64,000 nt of DNA. It comes from UBA6168 sp964442355 (GTDB lineage: Bacteria > Bacteroidota > Bacteroidia > Chitinophagales > Saprospiraceae). Location of the stretch: positions 81,024 through 145,023 of the forward strand of contig CAYTZS010000001.1 in assembly GCA_964442355.1 (NCBI GenBank), read 5' to 3'. The translations under genes and the position numbers were made by a program. Of the stretch, positions 42,401 through 51,393 are shown in pieces (position 1 is the stretch's first letter; each line of letters starts with the position of its first letter). Under the pieces are notes generated by a model. It worked only from the letters and a program-made list of their open reading frames with translations, ran no database searches and was not told the DNA's origin.

Positions 42401-45400
42401 TCAATTTTTCACAAACGGAACCACCACTTGCCGCTGCCCCTCCGCATTGATGGTCAAGAAATAAAACCCGCACGGCAGGCCATCGGCATCCAGTTCGTCG
42501 TAGTGCTCGCCAGCAACCAAGTTCAGCGGCTTGCGCAACATCTCTACGCCGTTCACCGCCAAAACGCAGAGGCTGACCGGGCCATCCTCTACCGTGGTGA
42601 AATAGACGCCAATCGTGGGGCCAACTGGGTTCGGGAAAACAGTCGGATAAAACGGAAAGTCCGGCATACCGGGCTTCACCATCACCTCGAAGTTGCGGAG
42701 CACGGGCGCTGCAGGTTGCCAGTCGGTATTGCCCTGCTGGCTGGCCCGCACGGTCACGGTGCCGGGCAGTCCCGTCAGTGTCAGCACGTTGCCACTGACG
42801 ATGGCAGGGCCATCCATCACCGTGAAAGCAACTGGCAGGCCAGAGGTAGCCGTTGCCTGCAAAACGATGGGCAGCGCAAACGTGAACTGGTCACCAATCG
42901 GCAGAAAATCAATGGCTTGGGGCAACAGCGCCAATTGGTTGGGCAGTCCCGGCGTGGGCAGGTCGGCCCTCCAGTTTTCGGGCAGGGCGTTGTCGGATTT
43001 CGGGTCGTTCAGTTGCAGCGAGTGGCCTGTGCCATCAGCGCCAAGTGGCCACGGCAGCTCGTTGTCGTAGCGCACGGAGTCAATTAGCATCAGGTTGGCG
43101 TTTCTCAGAGATATGCGCTCGCCGCCGTTGTTCAGCTTGAAGCCGTGATTGCCAGCCCCGAAAGCCCCCACCCGATTGTTGGTCAATGGATAAAATGACG
43201 AGAACGCCGCCTCGTTTTCCACCAAAACCAAGAAGTCGCCGGGCTGCATGGTCGTGCCAGTGGGCAGGTTGAAGTAGCCGCCGCTCTCGTCTTCGAGCAC
43301 CCAGCCGGAGATGTCAACAGGATGTAGGTTGGGATTGAAAAGCTCCACCCAGTCGCCGCCGTTGGGCGAGTGATAGTTGATTTCGTTGATGACGATGGTG
43401 TCCGTGGACGTTGAGCCTTTTTCAAAAATAGCCGTCAGCGACTCGTCGGCGCTCAGCGTCACCGTTGTAGCAGCGCTAGGCCCAAGCGTTGTGTTCGACC
43501 ATTTTTCAAACACAAAACCCGGTGCCGCATCGGCCTCCACGGGTATTTCCACGCCCGTGAAGTAGGTGCCGCTCCACGGCAATTTATCTGCAGAGAGGCG
43601 GAGCGTACTGAATCGGATGCCACCGCCGTCGGCAGGTTGCGCCGCCAAGTGGACAGTCGCCGTTCCGCCGACTTCGTCAAAATAATCCACGAAATGCTGC
43701 CGGACGAAGGCGGGTCTATCGTCGCCGAACTTCCTGAGCACCAGCACATTGTCCGCCCAGGGGTTCCAACCCGGCGACCAACGGTCGAAGTGCTGCTGGA
43801 TTTCTGGGGCATACAAATCCTCAAAGGCGTCAATGCGGTTGCCAACCCTGTCCGGTGCAAAAAGCACGTTGAGGAAGTCGGCGCTGCGGTTGATGAAGTC
43901 CCTGCGGAAGTCGGGGCTTTCCATCGCCTTGCGCAGCGGGAGGGTCGTCCACCAGGGGTTGGGCCAATCGCTGGAGCTGTCGTCGAGCGCCCGTGCAAGG
44001 GAGTTGGCGGAGGCATCGCCCGTGTTGAACAGCAGGGTGTCCTGCTCGATTTTCAGCAAACCAAAGCTAAAGTCGAAGTCGAAACTGAGATAGCGCCAGC
44101 GGGCGTCGCTGCCGTTGCGCTGCCGCCAACGGCGGAGGTTGTTGCCGGGCCAGTCGCTGTTGTCGATGATGATGTTGAAGGCGTTGTGATCGAGGAAATT
44201 GGGCAGGTCGAGGCGCAGCTTGATCTGGTCGTAGTGCTGGTCGTTGAAGAAGCTGTGCGTGTTCAGGAATTCCACGAAGTCGTCCCAGTTTTCAAAATCG
44301 CCCGCCACGGCTTCTGCATCGTTTTCCAGAAAGTCCACCTCGCTTTCCGAGAGGCCGAAATGCTGCGTGAGGTAGTCCATTTTTAGGTGCTCCCGCAAGT
44401 TGTGGATGCCCCAGTATTGGCCGTTGAAGTAGGCCACGCCCGACCGAAAGCCTTGCAAGTGCAGCCTCGGTGGCTCGATGGTTCCTCCGAGGTCGGTCAG
44501 GTCGGCAGCGAGGCTGGCCACGAACGCATCCCGGAACATCGTCACATTCCAATCCTGCCCGGCATTGCGGAGCAGCAGGTTTTTGTACTCCTCAAACGGC
44601 AGGTCGGGGAAAACAGGATGCTGGAAAAAGCCGTCACCGTTGTCTGCCAGCGCCTTGATTTTCAGCGATTTCTGCGGCAGCTGCGCACTGCCCGTCCCGT
44701 GTACCTCGACCGTGGCTGCTTGGCTGAACCCCGGCATCCCGTCCGTTTCGAAAAACTCGACATGGACGGGGCGCTGCCAATCCTCTGTGTAGTTGGGGTA
44801 TATGCCCGTGGCAGGGTCGAAGAAATCGGCGTCCTTGAACGACAGCGCCACCACCGGAAATTCGTGCGGTGCATCGAAGAGGTAGGTCCAAGTCGCCACG
44901 GCGCTTGGCAGGTAGTTGGCAGCGAATGCCCTCGACCGCAGCGTGGTGTTCTGGCTGATTTGGAGCGGGGAACTGTACAGCGGCGAATTCGCATCCGGCT
45001 CGCTGCCGTCAAGGGTGTATCGGATTTGAGCGCCGGGCGTTGCTGAGGTCAGCACGACCTCCAATGCAGTCGTGAAAAAGCCGCCCTGCGCGGAGGCTAT
45101 CGGTGTTTCCGCAAAGCTACCGCCAGTTGTACCAGCGTTCGGGGCCAATGGTGTCGGGGTGGTGAAGAACTGGAAGTTGCCGCCGCCATCGGTGCTGCGG
45201 CCGTACGAGACATTGGCGGTTTGTGGGCCGAAGGTCAATGCATCGAGCTGGCTACCGTCAGCTGCGAACAAGCCGAGGTCTTCGCCGCCAGCACCGAGTT
45301 TGAAATTGGCGTGCAGGACGCCCTGCGTGGTTTCGTCGTCGAGCCAGAGCAGCAGGAAGCCGCCGGGTTGGATGGTCGTAGCCGCTGGATTGGTGGTGGG

Positions 45401-45637
45401 CACTTGCCATTTCGTAGGTTGGGCAAGGTTGTCGGTGAGGTACATGCCGCCGAGGTCAACGGGGTCGTTTCCGGCGTTGAACAGCTCCAGCCAGTCCTCC
45501 TGCTGGCCTGCTTCGTCCGCAATCCCGTTGCTGTTGGATGCGACAAACTCGTTGATGAAAATGGGTTGCGAAAATGCAATTTGACCCAGCGCCAGCCATA
45601 CTCCGATGAGCATGTGGCGCAAACCAATTGAAACCAT
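42401..45637 (-). CDS. Secreted CotH-kinase/lamin-tail-domain protein with T9SS sorting domain
   Basis: A 1078-residue surface protein. After the signal peptide (to about residue 24, IAFSQ) come a lamin-tail domain (PIFINEFVASNSNGIADEAG), a chitobiase-like beta module (about 180-260, YTLDGSEPDANSPLY), a CotH kinase domain (about 290-620, PQKSLKIKA, YWGIHNLREHL, YLSFDFDFSFGL), a second lamin-tail domain (about 740-860, IVINEINYHSPNGGDWVELF), a beta module and a C-terminal T9SS type A sorting domain (FYPTVFPNPVGPT, GFYFLTINAEGQR). CotH kinases phosphorylate extracellular proteins. An alternative ATG lies at 45613. Confidence 0.88.
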   Translation of the reverse strand: MVSIGLRHMLIGVWLALGQIAFSQPIFINEFVASNSNGIADEAGQQEDWLELFNAGNDPVDLGGMYLTDNLAQPTKWQVPTTNPAATTIQPGGFLLLWLDDETTQGVLHANFKLGAGGEDLGLFAADGSQLDALTFGPQTANVSYGRSTDGGGNFQFFTTPTPLAPNAGTTGGSFAETPIASAQGGFFTTALEVVLTSATPGAQIRYTLDGSEPDANSPLYSSPLQISQNTTLRSRAFAANYLPSAVATWTYLFDAPHEFPVVALSFKDADFFDPATGIYPNYTEDWQRPVHVEFFETDGMPGFSQAATVEVHGTGSAQLPQKSLKIKALADNGDGFFQHPVFPDLPFEEYKNLLLRNAGQDWNVTMFRDAFVASLAADLTDLGGTIEPPRLHLQGFRSGVAYFNGQYWGIHNLREHLKMDYLTQHFGLSESEVDFLENDAEAVAGDFENWDDFVEFLNTHSFFNDQHYDQIKLRLDLPNFLDHNAFNIIIDNSDWPGNNLRRWRQRNGSDARWRYLSFDFDFSFGLLKIEQDTLLFNTGDASANSLARALDDSSSDWPNPWWTTLPLRKAMESPDFRRDFINRSADFLNVLFAPDRVGNRIDAFEDLYAPEIQQHFDRWSPGWNPWADNVLVLRKFGDDRPAFVRQHFVDYFDEVGGTATVHLAAQPADGGGIRFSTLRLSADKLPWSGTYFTGVEIPVEADAAPGFVFEKWSNTTLGPSAATTVTLSADESLTAIFEKGSTSTDTIVINEINYHSPNGGDWVELFNPNLHPVDISGWVLEDESGGYFNLPTGTTMQPGDFLVLVENEAAFSSFYPLTNNRVGAFGAGNHGFKLNNGGERISLRNANLMLIDSVRYDNELPWPLGADGTGHSLQLNDPKSDNALPENWRADLPTPGLPNQLALLPQAIDFLPIGDQFTFALPIVLQATATSGLPVAFTVMDGPAIVSGNVLTLTGLPGTVTVRASQQGNTDWQPAAPVLRNFEVMVKPGMPDFPFYPTVFPNPVGPTIGVYFTTVEDGPVSLCVLAVNGVEMLRKPLNLVAGEHYDELDADGLPCGFYFLTINAEGQRQVVVPFVKN

Positions 45638-45868
45638 GTTTGCTCAAATGTTGAATTAAAAAAACTACGTTGCATGCACCATCGCCTCTAATCAATTTTG
45701 GAGTTTAGGCGGCTTCGCTGCCGAAAAAAGAAGCTTTCGTTTATATGTAACTTTAATTGAAAACCAGCTTAGGGATGTAGGTACAGCGTTTCCAGTGTGG
45801 AGGAGGGTGCTAGGTGGGCAATGTTACGGATTTTGGCGGAGCTAACTTTTCTGCGGGGCAAAAACTTT

Positions 45869-47413
45869 CTAATGACCCCCATCAAAATACCGCCCTGCCT
45901 CGTTTTGTTTGCGGCGTTTTTGCTTCTTTTTTTTCTTTTTCTCCTTTTTGGAAAAATGAGGTTCCGCCAACACCCGTGGCGATGTCCCCTTTTTCAGGAC
46001 GAACCGCCCCCGCTGTGGCAGCGTCGGTAGCCGTTCCAACGTGACGGGCCTGCCAGTTTCCACAAAAACTGGTTCCTCGTAGCAAAGCGCCTCCTTCAGT
46101 GCATCGGCCAGTGGTGTGCAATCAATATAGCCCTTAAAGTAGGGGCTTTCCACGCAGTCGCCTGTGATGTCCCAGACCACCGCCCCGGCCAATTGGTGCT
46201 CCAAAATGTATCGGGCCTTCTTTGCCACAGAGCGCTCATCGTCGAAGCTGACGAAGGTATTCGAGTTTTTGCTCCGCAAAAATGGCGCTTGAGCAAGGCT
46301 GTCCCAGTCGTAAAAAAACAGCTCCTGCTGGGCGAGGATGTTGTAGAAAGCGGGGGAGCCAGCGTCCTCTGCGAAGATGCGGACATCCACGGCCTGTGCC
46401 GAACCGACGTGCAAGCCTGGCGCATTCCTCGTCTTCATGCTGCGCCCGTAAAACGGCACACCGATACAGATTTTGTGCGGCGGTACGCCATACTCGTCCA
46501 TCAGGTGGTGGATGGTGCTGTGGGTATCGTAGCCTCGAATGCCTTTCGCTGGTGGGTAAAGCGGGGAGTTGTGGTTGGTCACCGAGAAGTCTCGTCCGTA
46601 GAAGTCGTAAGTCATCATACTGATGAAATCGAGCAGGTGCATCACCTCGGCCCACTCGATTTCGGCCATTCGGTTGGGGGCACAGCCAAAGGCCGCCGTG
46701 AGGTAAAGCTGGCGGTCGTGGTAGGGTTGGAGCGCATCAAGCGAATCCCGGATTTCACGGAGCAGCAGCGTGAAGTTCTCCCGGTCGCCGGGACCGCCGC
46801 CGTTGGAACGGTAGCCGGGGTACTCCCAGTCGAGGTCAATGCCGTCGAGGTAGTAAGTGCGCACCATTTCGGCACAGGACTGTGCGAAGCGGCGGCGCTT
46901 TTCGGCACTGGCAGCGATGGGCGAAAAATGCTGCGAGAGCGTCCAGCCGCCGATGCTGACGAAGACCTTGACGCCTTGTTCGTGTGCCCGGTCCACCAGC
47001 GAGGTGCCGGGCACGTGCCATTCTGCTTGACCAAAATCCTTGCGGCTGCCGTAGCCGGGCGGCGCTGAGGGGTCTATTTCCCCCAGTAAAATTGTCTTGT
47101 CGGCACGGGGGTCGAAGGGCACGACGCTGCCATCGGGTCGTGGCTCAAAAAAAGCGTAATTGATGGCGGTGTACTTGGAGTAGTCAATCGTGGTGGGGTT
47201 TACGAGCTGCTGGCGGTCGTACCACTTCCAGCTTGGGTAGTAGCCGATGACTTCCCGGCAGGGCAGTTGGCAGTTGGCAGTTGGCAGTTGGCAGCAGGTG
47301 GCGATTAGTAGACCGAAGGTGATTGGTCTTGAAAAAAAGGCATACGAATGCCGCAAGGCACAAAATCCACTACCAAATGCCAATTGCCAACAGCCATTTA
47401 ATTTCACAACCAT
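45869..47413 (-). CDS. GH18 glycoside hydrolase (chitinase-like) with lysine-rich tail
   Basis: A protein of about 514 residues. The GH18 barrel starts EVIGYYPSWKWYD and has the catalytic DGIDLDWEYPG (acid Glu) near residue 185 and SFDDERS and AGAVVWDITGD near the end. Such enzymes cleave chitin or related beta-1,4 GlcNAc chains. The first 60 residues come from a tandem-word inverted repeat: QLPTANCQLPTANCQLP is encoded by four CAGTTGG copies. The true start is therefore uncertain; TTG near 47354 or ATG at 47413 are options. The last 25 residues are a Lys/Arg run (KKEKKKKKKQKRRK). The ATG at 47413 overlaps the aldehyde dehydrogenase stop by 10 bp. Confidence 0.82.
   Translation of the reverse strand: MVVKLNGCWQLAFGSGFCALRHSYAFFSRPITFGLLIATCCQLPTANCQLPCREVIGYYPSWKWYDRQQLVNPTTIDYSKYTAINYAFFEPRPDGSVVPFDPRADKTILLGEIDPSAPPGYGSRKDFGQAEWHVPGTSLVDRAHEQGVKVFVSIGGWTLSQHFSPIAASAEKRRRFAQSCAEMVRTYYLDGIDLDWEYPGYRSNGGGPGDRENFTLLLREIRDSLDALQPYHDRQLYLTAAFGCAPNRMAEIEWAEVMHLLDFISMMTYDFYGRDFSVTNHNSPLYPPAKGIRGYDTHSTIHHLMDEYGVPPHKICIGVPFYGRSMKTRNAPGLHVGSAQAVDVRIFAEDAGSPAFYNILAQQELFFYDWDSLAQAPFLRSKNSNTFVSFDDERSVAKKARYILEHQLAGAVVWDITGDCVESPYFKGYIDCTPLADALKEALCYEEPVFVETGRPVTLERLPTLPQRGRFVLKKGTSPRVLAEPHFSKKEKKKKKKQKRRKQNEAGRYFDGGH
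47264..47396 (-). repeat. Tandem-word inverted repeat J (CAGTTGG x4) in the GH18 N-terminus
   Basis: Positions 47264-47291 are four perfect CAGTTGG units. The partner arm at about 47372-47396 (TGCCAATTGCCAACAGCC) complements them. Both arms are translated in the GH18 frame. Confidence 0.85.
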
Positions 47414-48831
47414 TTTATTGAAAAGTCCACCAACCATTGCTGAATCTTGTCATAAGGTGCCCTCACCAGCTCCATGGGTCCCCAAAAGTTTTGCTGGTAC
47501 ACGGCACGGGCGTTGGAGAACTCCGAAAAACCGTACCATCCGTGAGCATTGCCCATGCCGCTGTTGCCGACGCCACCGAAGGGCAGGTCGTGATTGTAGA
47601 AATGCAATTGAGCGTGGTTGATGCAAGTACCACCTGCGCTGGTTTCGGCCAGCACCCGTTTTATGTTTTTTTTGTTTTCGCTAAAAATGCTCAAGGTCAA
47701 CGGCAATTCCCCAACATTGACGAAGTCAATGGCCTCATTGAGTTGCCGGAAGCTGCGCACGGGCAGCACTGGCCCGAACACCTCTTCCCGCATCAACAGC
47801 GAGTCGTCGGGGAGATTGGTGACGATGGTCGGGGCGATGTAACGCTTTGTCGCATCCGTCTGGCCACCTGCCACGATGTTTGCTCCGTGTGCTTTTGCAT
47901 CGTCCAAGTAGCCCTTCACCCGTTGAAAATGTTTGTCGTTGACCAAACAGGCATAATCCTCTGATAGGGAGGCATCCTCGCCGTAGAACGAAGTCAAGTT
48001 GCTTTTCAGCAAGCTAAGTAGTTTGTCTTGAATACTTTCTTGCACCAGCAAGTAGTCGGGCGCTATGCAAATCTGGCCACAGTTGGCGAATTTTCCTCGC
48101 ACGATGCGCCTAGCAGCGGCCTCCAAGTCGGCTGTTTCATCAATGATGGCGGGCGATTTGCCACCCAACTCCAGCGTGACGGAGGTCAGGTGTTCGGCGG
48201 CAGCCTTCATTACTTCCTTACCGATACTCGGTGCACCGGTGAAGAAAATATGGTTGAACGGCAGCGCCAAAAGTGCCTTTGAGGTATCCACACTGCCCTC
48301 CACGACGGCAACTTCGTTTTCAGGAAAAACCTCCGCAACGATTTTTTTGATGAGCGCCGACGAATCTGGCGTCATTTCCGAGGGCTTGATGATGGCTGTG
48401 TTGCCTGCGGCAATGGCCGACACAAGCGGCACGAAGGAGAGGTTGAACGGGAAATTCCAAGGGGAAATGATGAGACAGACGCCCTTTGGTTCGTGCTGTA
48501 CCCATGAGTTGGAACCGATGAACGACAGTGGTGTGGGCACTCGCATCGGTTGCATCCAGCGGCGAAGGTTGCGCCTCGTATGCCGGATGGCCCCAGTGAC
48601 GGGCAACACCTCGACGGCATCCACCTCGAACGGCGGCTTTTGGTAGTCGGCGTACATGGCCTCCTTCATTTGCGGACGATAGCGCAGCACAGCATCGAGC
48701 AAGCGATTGAGTTTGCTGATACGCTCCTTGGCCGTTGTCTGGCCGATGATTTGGCGATTTTGACGCTGGAGTTCGAAGATGCGTTGAATATCGGCGTTGT
48801 GTGCGGTAGCTGTTGGCACTGGTTTTTGCAT
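47404..48831 (-). CDS. Aldehyde dehydrogenase family protein
   Basis: A 475-residue NAD(P)-dependent aldehyde dehydrogenase. The catalytic C255 lies in NCGQICIAPD and the general base E221 in LELGGKSP; N126 in SPWNFPFN and the FFTGAPSIGK cofactor loop are present. It oxidises aldehydes to acids and most resembles class 3/YwdH-like enzymes with a C-terminal hydrophobic tail. It probably precedes GH18 in one transcript, as the genes overlap. Confidence 0.92.
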   Translation of the reverse strand: MQKPVPTATAHNADIQRIFELQRQNRQIIGQTTAKERISKLNRLLDAVLRYRPQMKEAMYADYQKPPFEVDAVEVLPVTGAIRHTRRNLRRWMQPMRVPTPLSFIGSNSWVQHEPKGVCLIISPWNFPFNLSFVPLVSAIAAGNTAIIKPSEMTPDSSALIKKIVAEVFPENEVAVVEGSVDTSKALLALPFNHIFFTGAPSIGKEVMKAAAEHLTSVTLELGGKSPAIIDETADLEAAARRIVRGKFANCGQICIAPDYLLVQESIQDKLLSLLKSNLTSFYGEDASLSEDYACLVNDKHFQRVKGYLDDAKAHGANIVAGGQTDATKRYIAPTIVTNLPDDSLLMREEVFGPVLPVRSFRQLNEAIDFVNVGELPLTLSIFSENKKNIKRVLAETSAGGTCINHAQLHFYNHDLPFGGVGNSGMGNAHGWYGFSEFSNARAVYQQNFWGPMELVRAPYDKIQQWLVDFSIKWL

Positions 48832-48901
48832 TTTTGTCTGCTAGAAATTCATCTGTTGGCACAGTAGGAACCTGTGGAAGGAAACCCCGAAAACTCGGAA
48901 A

Positions 48902-49813
48902 TCACCGCACCGGCTCTACCGTGTACCCTTCTTTGCGAAGCAAAGAAACCACGCCTTGGTCGCCACCGAGGTGGCCTGCGCCTACTGCGAAAAATGAAGG
49001 TTGCGCCAACATCATCTCGCCCATGATGGGTATCCAGTTGCGGTTGCGTTGGTTGAGCAGCAGGTCTTCGTGGCCGCCGAGGCCGCCATCCTCCTCGCCC
49101 ATCATGGACACCATGCCCACGATATCCTGCGATTTGTAGAGCTTCACCATCTGGTCGAACTGGTCGTTCTCAACATCGCTGGACTTGATGGTCTCGACCA
49201 GCATCTTCGCTTGATCTTCGTAGGGTATGCTGTCGAACATGCTCATCTGGTACTCGGCGGTTTCGAGTCCAGCCATTTTCTTTTTTTGTTGCTCCGCAAT
49301 CTGCATGATTTCCATCTCGTAGGAAACCATGCTGCCATCGCCACCGAGTCCGCCGCCACTCAGGTCCATGTCGGCAAAAACGGTGAGGAACATCGGCTTC
49401 ATGCGTTCGAAGAGGAAGATGGGCAGCCCTTGCTTGTCGAAGTGTGCCTTCACCAGCGCATAGTCCTCCTTGCTGATGAGGTCTTTGAGCGTTTTGCCAT
49501 CGGCCATAAACGATTTCATCATCAGGTTAAATTGAGCGGGGAGGTTCGTCATCTCCTCCATGTTGATTTCAAAGGTGACGAGCTTGGCCCGGTCAATAGC
49601 AGAGCGGGTGCTGTCCGTGAGGAAAAAATCCTCCTTGCCTATCATGTGAATCGTGCCGTAGAGGTACGAGGCAGTGGGCAGGTCCTTTCCGCTGATGCGC
49701 CAAAGCAGGGCATTTTCTTCGGCGGTGGGGGCAGTAGCAGCGGGGGTAGTTTGCGCCAGCAGCTGGCCAATGCCAACGAACAACACAAACAACAACACGA
49801 ATGAATGCTTCAT
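48902..49813 (-). CDS. TraB/GumN-family protein, exported
   Basis: A 303-residue protein with signal peptide MKHSFVLLFVLFVGIGQLLAQ. The TraB/GumN marks are LYGTIHMIGKEDF near the N-terminus (GTxH motif) and FFAVGAGHLGGDQGVVSLLRKEGYTVEPV at the end (GxxHLxGxxG). The fold is related to the EreA/ChaN-like hydrolases and TIKI proteases; activity here is unknown. The region with MDLSGGGLGGDG is unusual in its Gly runs. A TAATTTTG box lies 22 bp upstream. Confidence 0.85.
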   Translation of the reverse strand: MKHSFVLLFVLFVGIGQLLAQTTPAATAPTAEENALLWRISGKDLPTASYLYGTIHMIGKEDFFLTDSTRSAIDRAKLVTFEINMEEMTNLPAQFNLMMKSFMADGKTLKDLISKEDYALVKAHFDKQGLPIFLFERMKPMFLTVFADMDLSGGGLGGDGSMVSYEMEIMQIAEQQKKKMAGLETAEYQMSMFDSIPYEDQAKMLVETIKSSDVENDQFDQMVKLYKSQDIVGMVSMMGEEDGGLGGHEDLLLNQRNRNWIPIMGEMMLAQPSFFAVGAGHLGGDQGVVSLLRKEGYTVEPVR

Positions 49814-49834
49814 TTTTCTTGAAAATTTTTGAGA

Positions 49835-49842
49835 CAAAATTA
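49835..49842 (-). promoter_or_regulatory. Bacteroidota -7 box for the TraB gene
   Basis: The minus strand reads TAATTTTG, matching TAnnTTTG, 22 bp before the ATG at 49813. Confidence 0.4.
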
Positions 49843-50044
49843 GGTCAAAATGGCCGCCAAAAGGTAGCCAACTGGTGAACTTGACGGAGGTTTGGGTAAA
49901 AGACACCCACTTGGCCCGTCTGCCGCACTTCAACACGCAAGGTTTAACATTTATTATTGGCAAACGGTTGTTTTCATTGAAAATCCCATGCTGTTTTGAA
50001 AAAAACCGAACTTGGCCGCCAGAACCTTCAAACCGTTTTCCTCG

Positions 50045-50755
50045 ATGAAATACCTAGCAATCAGCCTGCTTTTCTTGTTGGTCAACTGCGGCGGCAAACA
50101 AGCCGAGGCACCGCCGACCTTGCCCCAAGAACAGCCCTCACAGCCCAGCGGGGAAAGTAGCCCCTCATCCATCCCCGAACAACCGCAGCCCCCCACCGGA
50201 ATTGACTACGACACCACGCAGTGGACCGAAATCACCCGCCTCGACCCGACCATCCTGCTCGATTTTCGGTATGCCACCAGCAACAATTTTGTGAAGGAAA
50301 AAATGTACGACTGCGGGCGCTGCTTTTACCGGCCAGCAGTGGCCAAGGCACTAGTAAAGGCGCACAAAACCCTCCAAAAAAAAGGCTATGGCCTGAAGAT
50401 GTACGACTGCTATCGCCCCCGCCCCATCCAGTGGAAACTCTGGAACAAAGTGCCCGACCCTCGCTACGTGGCCGACCCTCGCAAGGGCTCGATGCACAAC
50501 CGGGGCATGGCTGCCGACCTGACAATCGTGGACAAGAACGGCAAGGAACTGGACATGGGCACCGACTTCGATTTTTTTGGAGAAGAAGCCTACCATGCCT
50601 ACACCGAACTGCCCAAACAGGTGCTCGACAATCGCAAGTTGCTGCTCAATACGATGGCCGCCGTCGGCATGAAGCACACGACGACCGAGTGGTGGCACTA
50701 CTCGTACCGCCAAAAAACCTTCCCAATTGACGACTGGGTGTGGAAGTGCAAATAA
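50045..50755 (+). CDS. VanX-like D-alanyl-D-alanine dipeptidase, lipoprotein
   Basis: A 236-residue M15D peptidase. The lipobox is LLVNC (Cys15), then a Pro/Ser/Gln linker to about residue 58. Zinc ligands are the His and Asp in SMHNRGMAADLTIVD and the His in TEWWHYSY; the Glu in the latter is the catalytic base. It hydrolyses D-Ala-D-Ala, here likely in peptidoglycan recycling at the envelope and not in vancomycin resistance, because no vanA/H genes are near. The Crp-family gene starts 8 bp downstream. Confidence 0.88.
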   Translation: MKYLAISLLFLLVNCGGKQAEAPPTLPQEQPSQPSGESSPSSIPEQPQPPTGIDYDTTQWTEITRLDPTILLDFRYATSNNFVKEKMYDCGRCFYRPAVAKALVKAHKTLQKKGYGLKMYDCYRPRPIQWKLWNKVPDPRYVADPRKGSMHNRGMAADLTIVDKNGKELDMGTDFDFFGEEAYHAYTELPKQVLDNRKLLLNTMAAVGMKHTTTEWWHYSYRQKTFPIDDWVWKCK

Positions 50756-50763
50756 TCACAGAC

Positions 50764-51369
50764 ATGGAAACCAATCTGATTCTTCAAAACATTGCGAAGC
50801 ACATACAGCTCAACCCCGACGAGGAGGCACATTTCCTGGCCATGCTAAAACCTAAAACCCTCAAGCGGCGGGAGATGCACTTGCAGGAGGGGGAGATTTG
50901 CCGCAACTCCACGTTCGTGGTTAAGGGCTGCCTCCGCAGCTACAACCTCGACAAAAACGGCTTCGAGCACGTGCTGTCATTTGCACCGCCAGGCTGGTGG
51001 ATTGCAGATATGTACAGCTTTTTTAGCCAAAAACCAGCCACGCTGTTCATCGAGGCGATGGAGCCATCGGAGGTGCTGCTGCTCTCAAAGGAAGACCAAG
51101 AGCGGCTGTACGTGGACATCCCGAAGTTCGAGCGTTTCTTCCGCATCATCATCGAGAAGTCGCTGGTGAGCAGCCAGCAGCGCCTGCTCGACAAACTGAG
51201 CCTGCCCGCACAGGAGCGCTACCGCAATTTTTGCGAGAAATACCCATCGCTCGTGAACTGTTTGCCACGCAAGCAGATTGCCTCGTACATCGGTGTGACA
51301 CCGGAATTTTTTAGTAAGATGATAAAAGAGATGAACAGGGGTACAGGTGGTGATATGCCAACTGTTTAA
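50764..51369 (+). CDS. Crp/Fnr-family transcription regulator
   Basis: A 201-residue protein with a cyclic-nucleotide-binding-like beta-roll (about 25-115, FVVKGCLRSYNLDKNGFEHVLSFAPPGWW) and a C-terminal winged helix (RKQIASYIGVTPEFFSKMI). The residues that bind cAMP in Crp are not conserved, as in most Bacteroidota Crp-like proteins, so the ligand is unknown. It shares a transcript with the dipeptidase gene. Confidence 0.85.
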   Translation: METNLILQNIAKHIQLNPDEEAHFLAMLKPKTLKRREMHLQEGEICRNSTFVVKGCLRSYNLDKNGFEHVLSFAPPGWWIADMYSFFSQKPATLFIEAMEPSEVLLLSKEDQERLYVDIPKFERFFRIIIEKSLVSSQQRLLDKLSLPAQERYRNFCEKYPSLVNCLPRKQIASYIGVTPEFFSKMIKEMNRGTGGDMPTV

Positions 51370-51393
51370 AGTGAATCTTTCACGGGGTTTGTC

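Noticed and set aside
41131..42450. Long plus-strand frame (439 codons) opposite the APH-RapZ gene
   Set aside because: Antisense to a gene with clear motifs; no domain in the product.
45797..46030. Plus-strand frame with a hydrophobic middle opposite the GH18 tail
   Set aside because: The hydrophobic run comes from the poly-pyrimidine complement of the lysine codons.
50045..51369. Vancomycin-resistance locus
   Set aside because: Only a VanX-like dipeptidase is present, with a Crp-family gene; there is no ligase, VanH-type dehydrogenase or VanRS pair.
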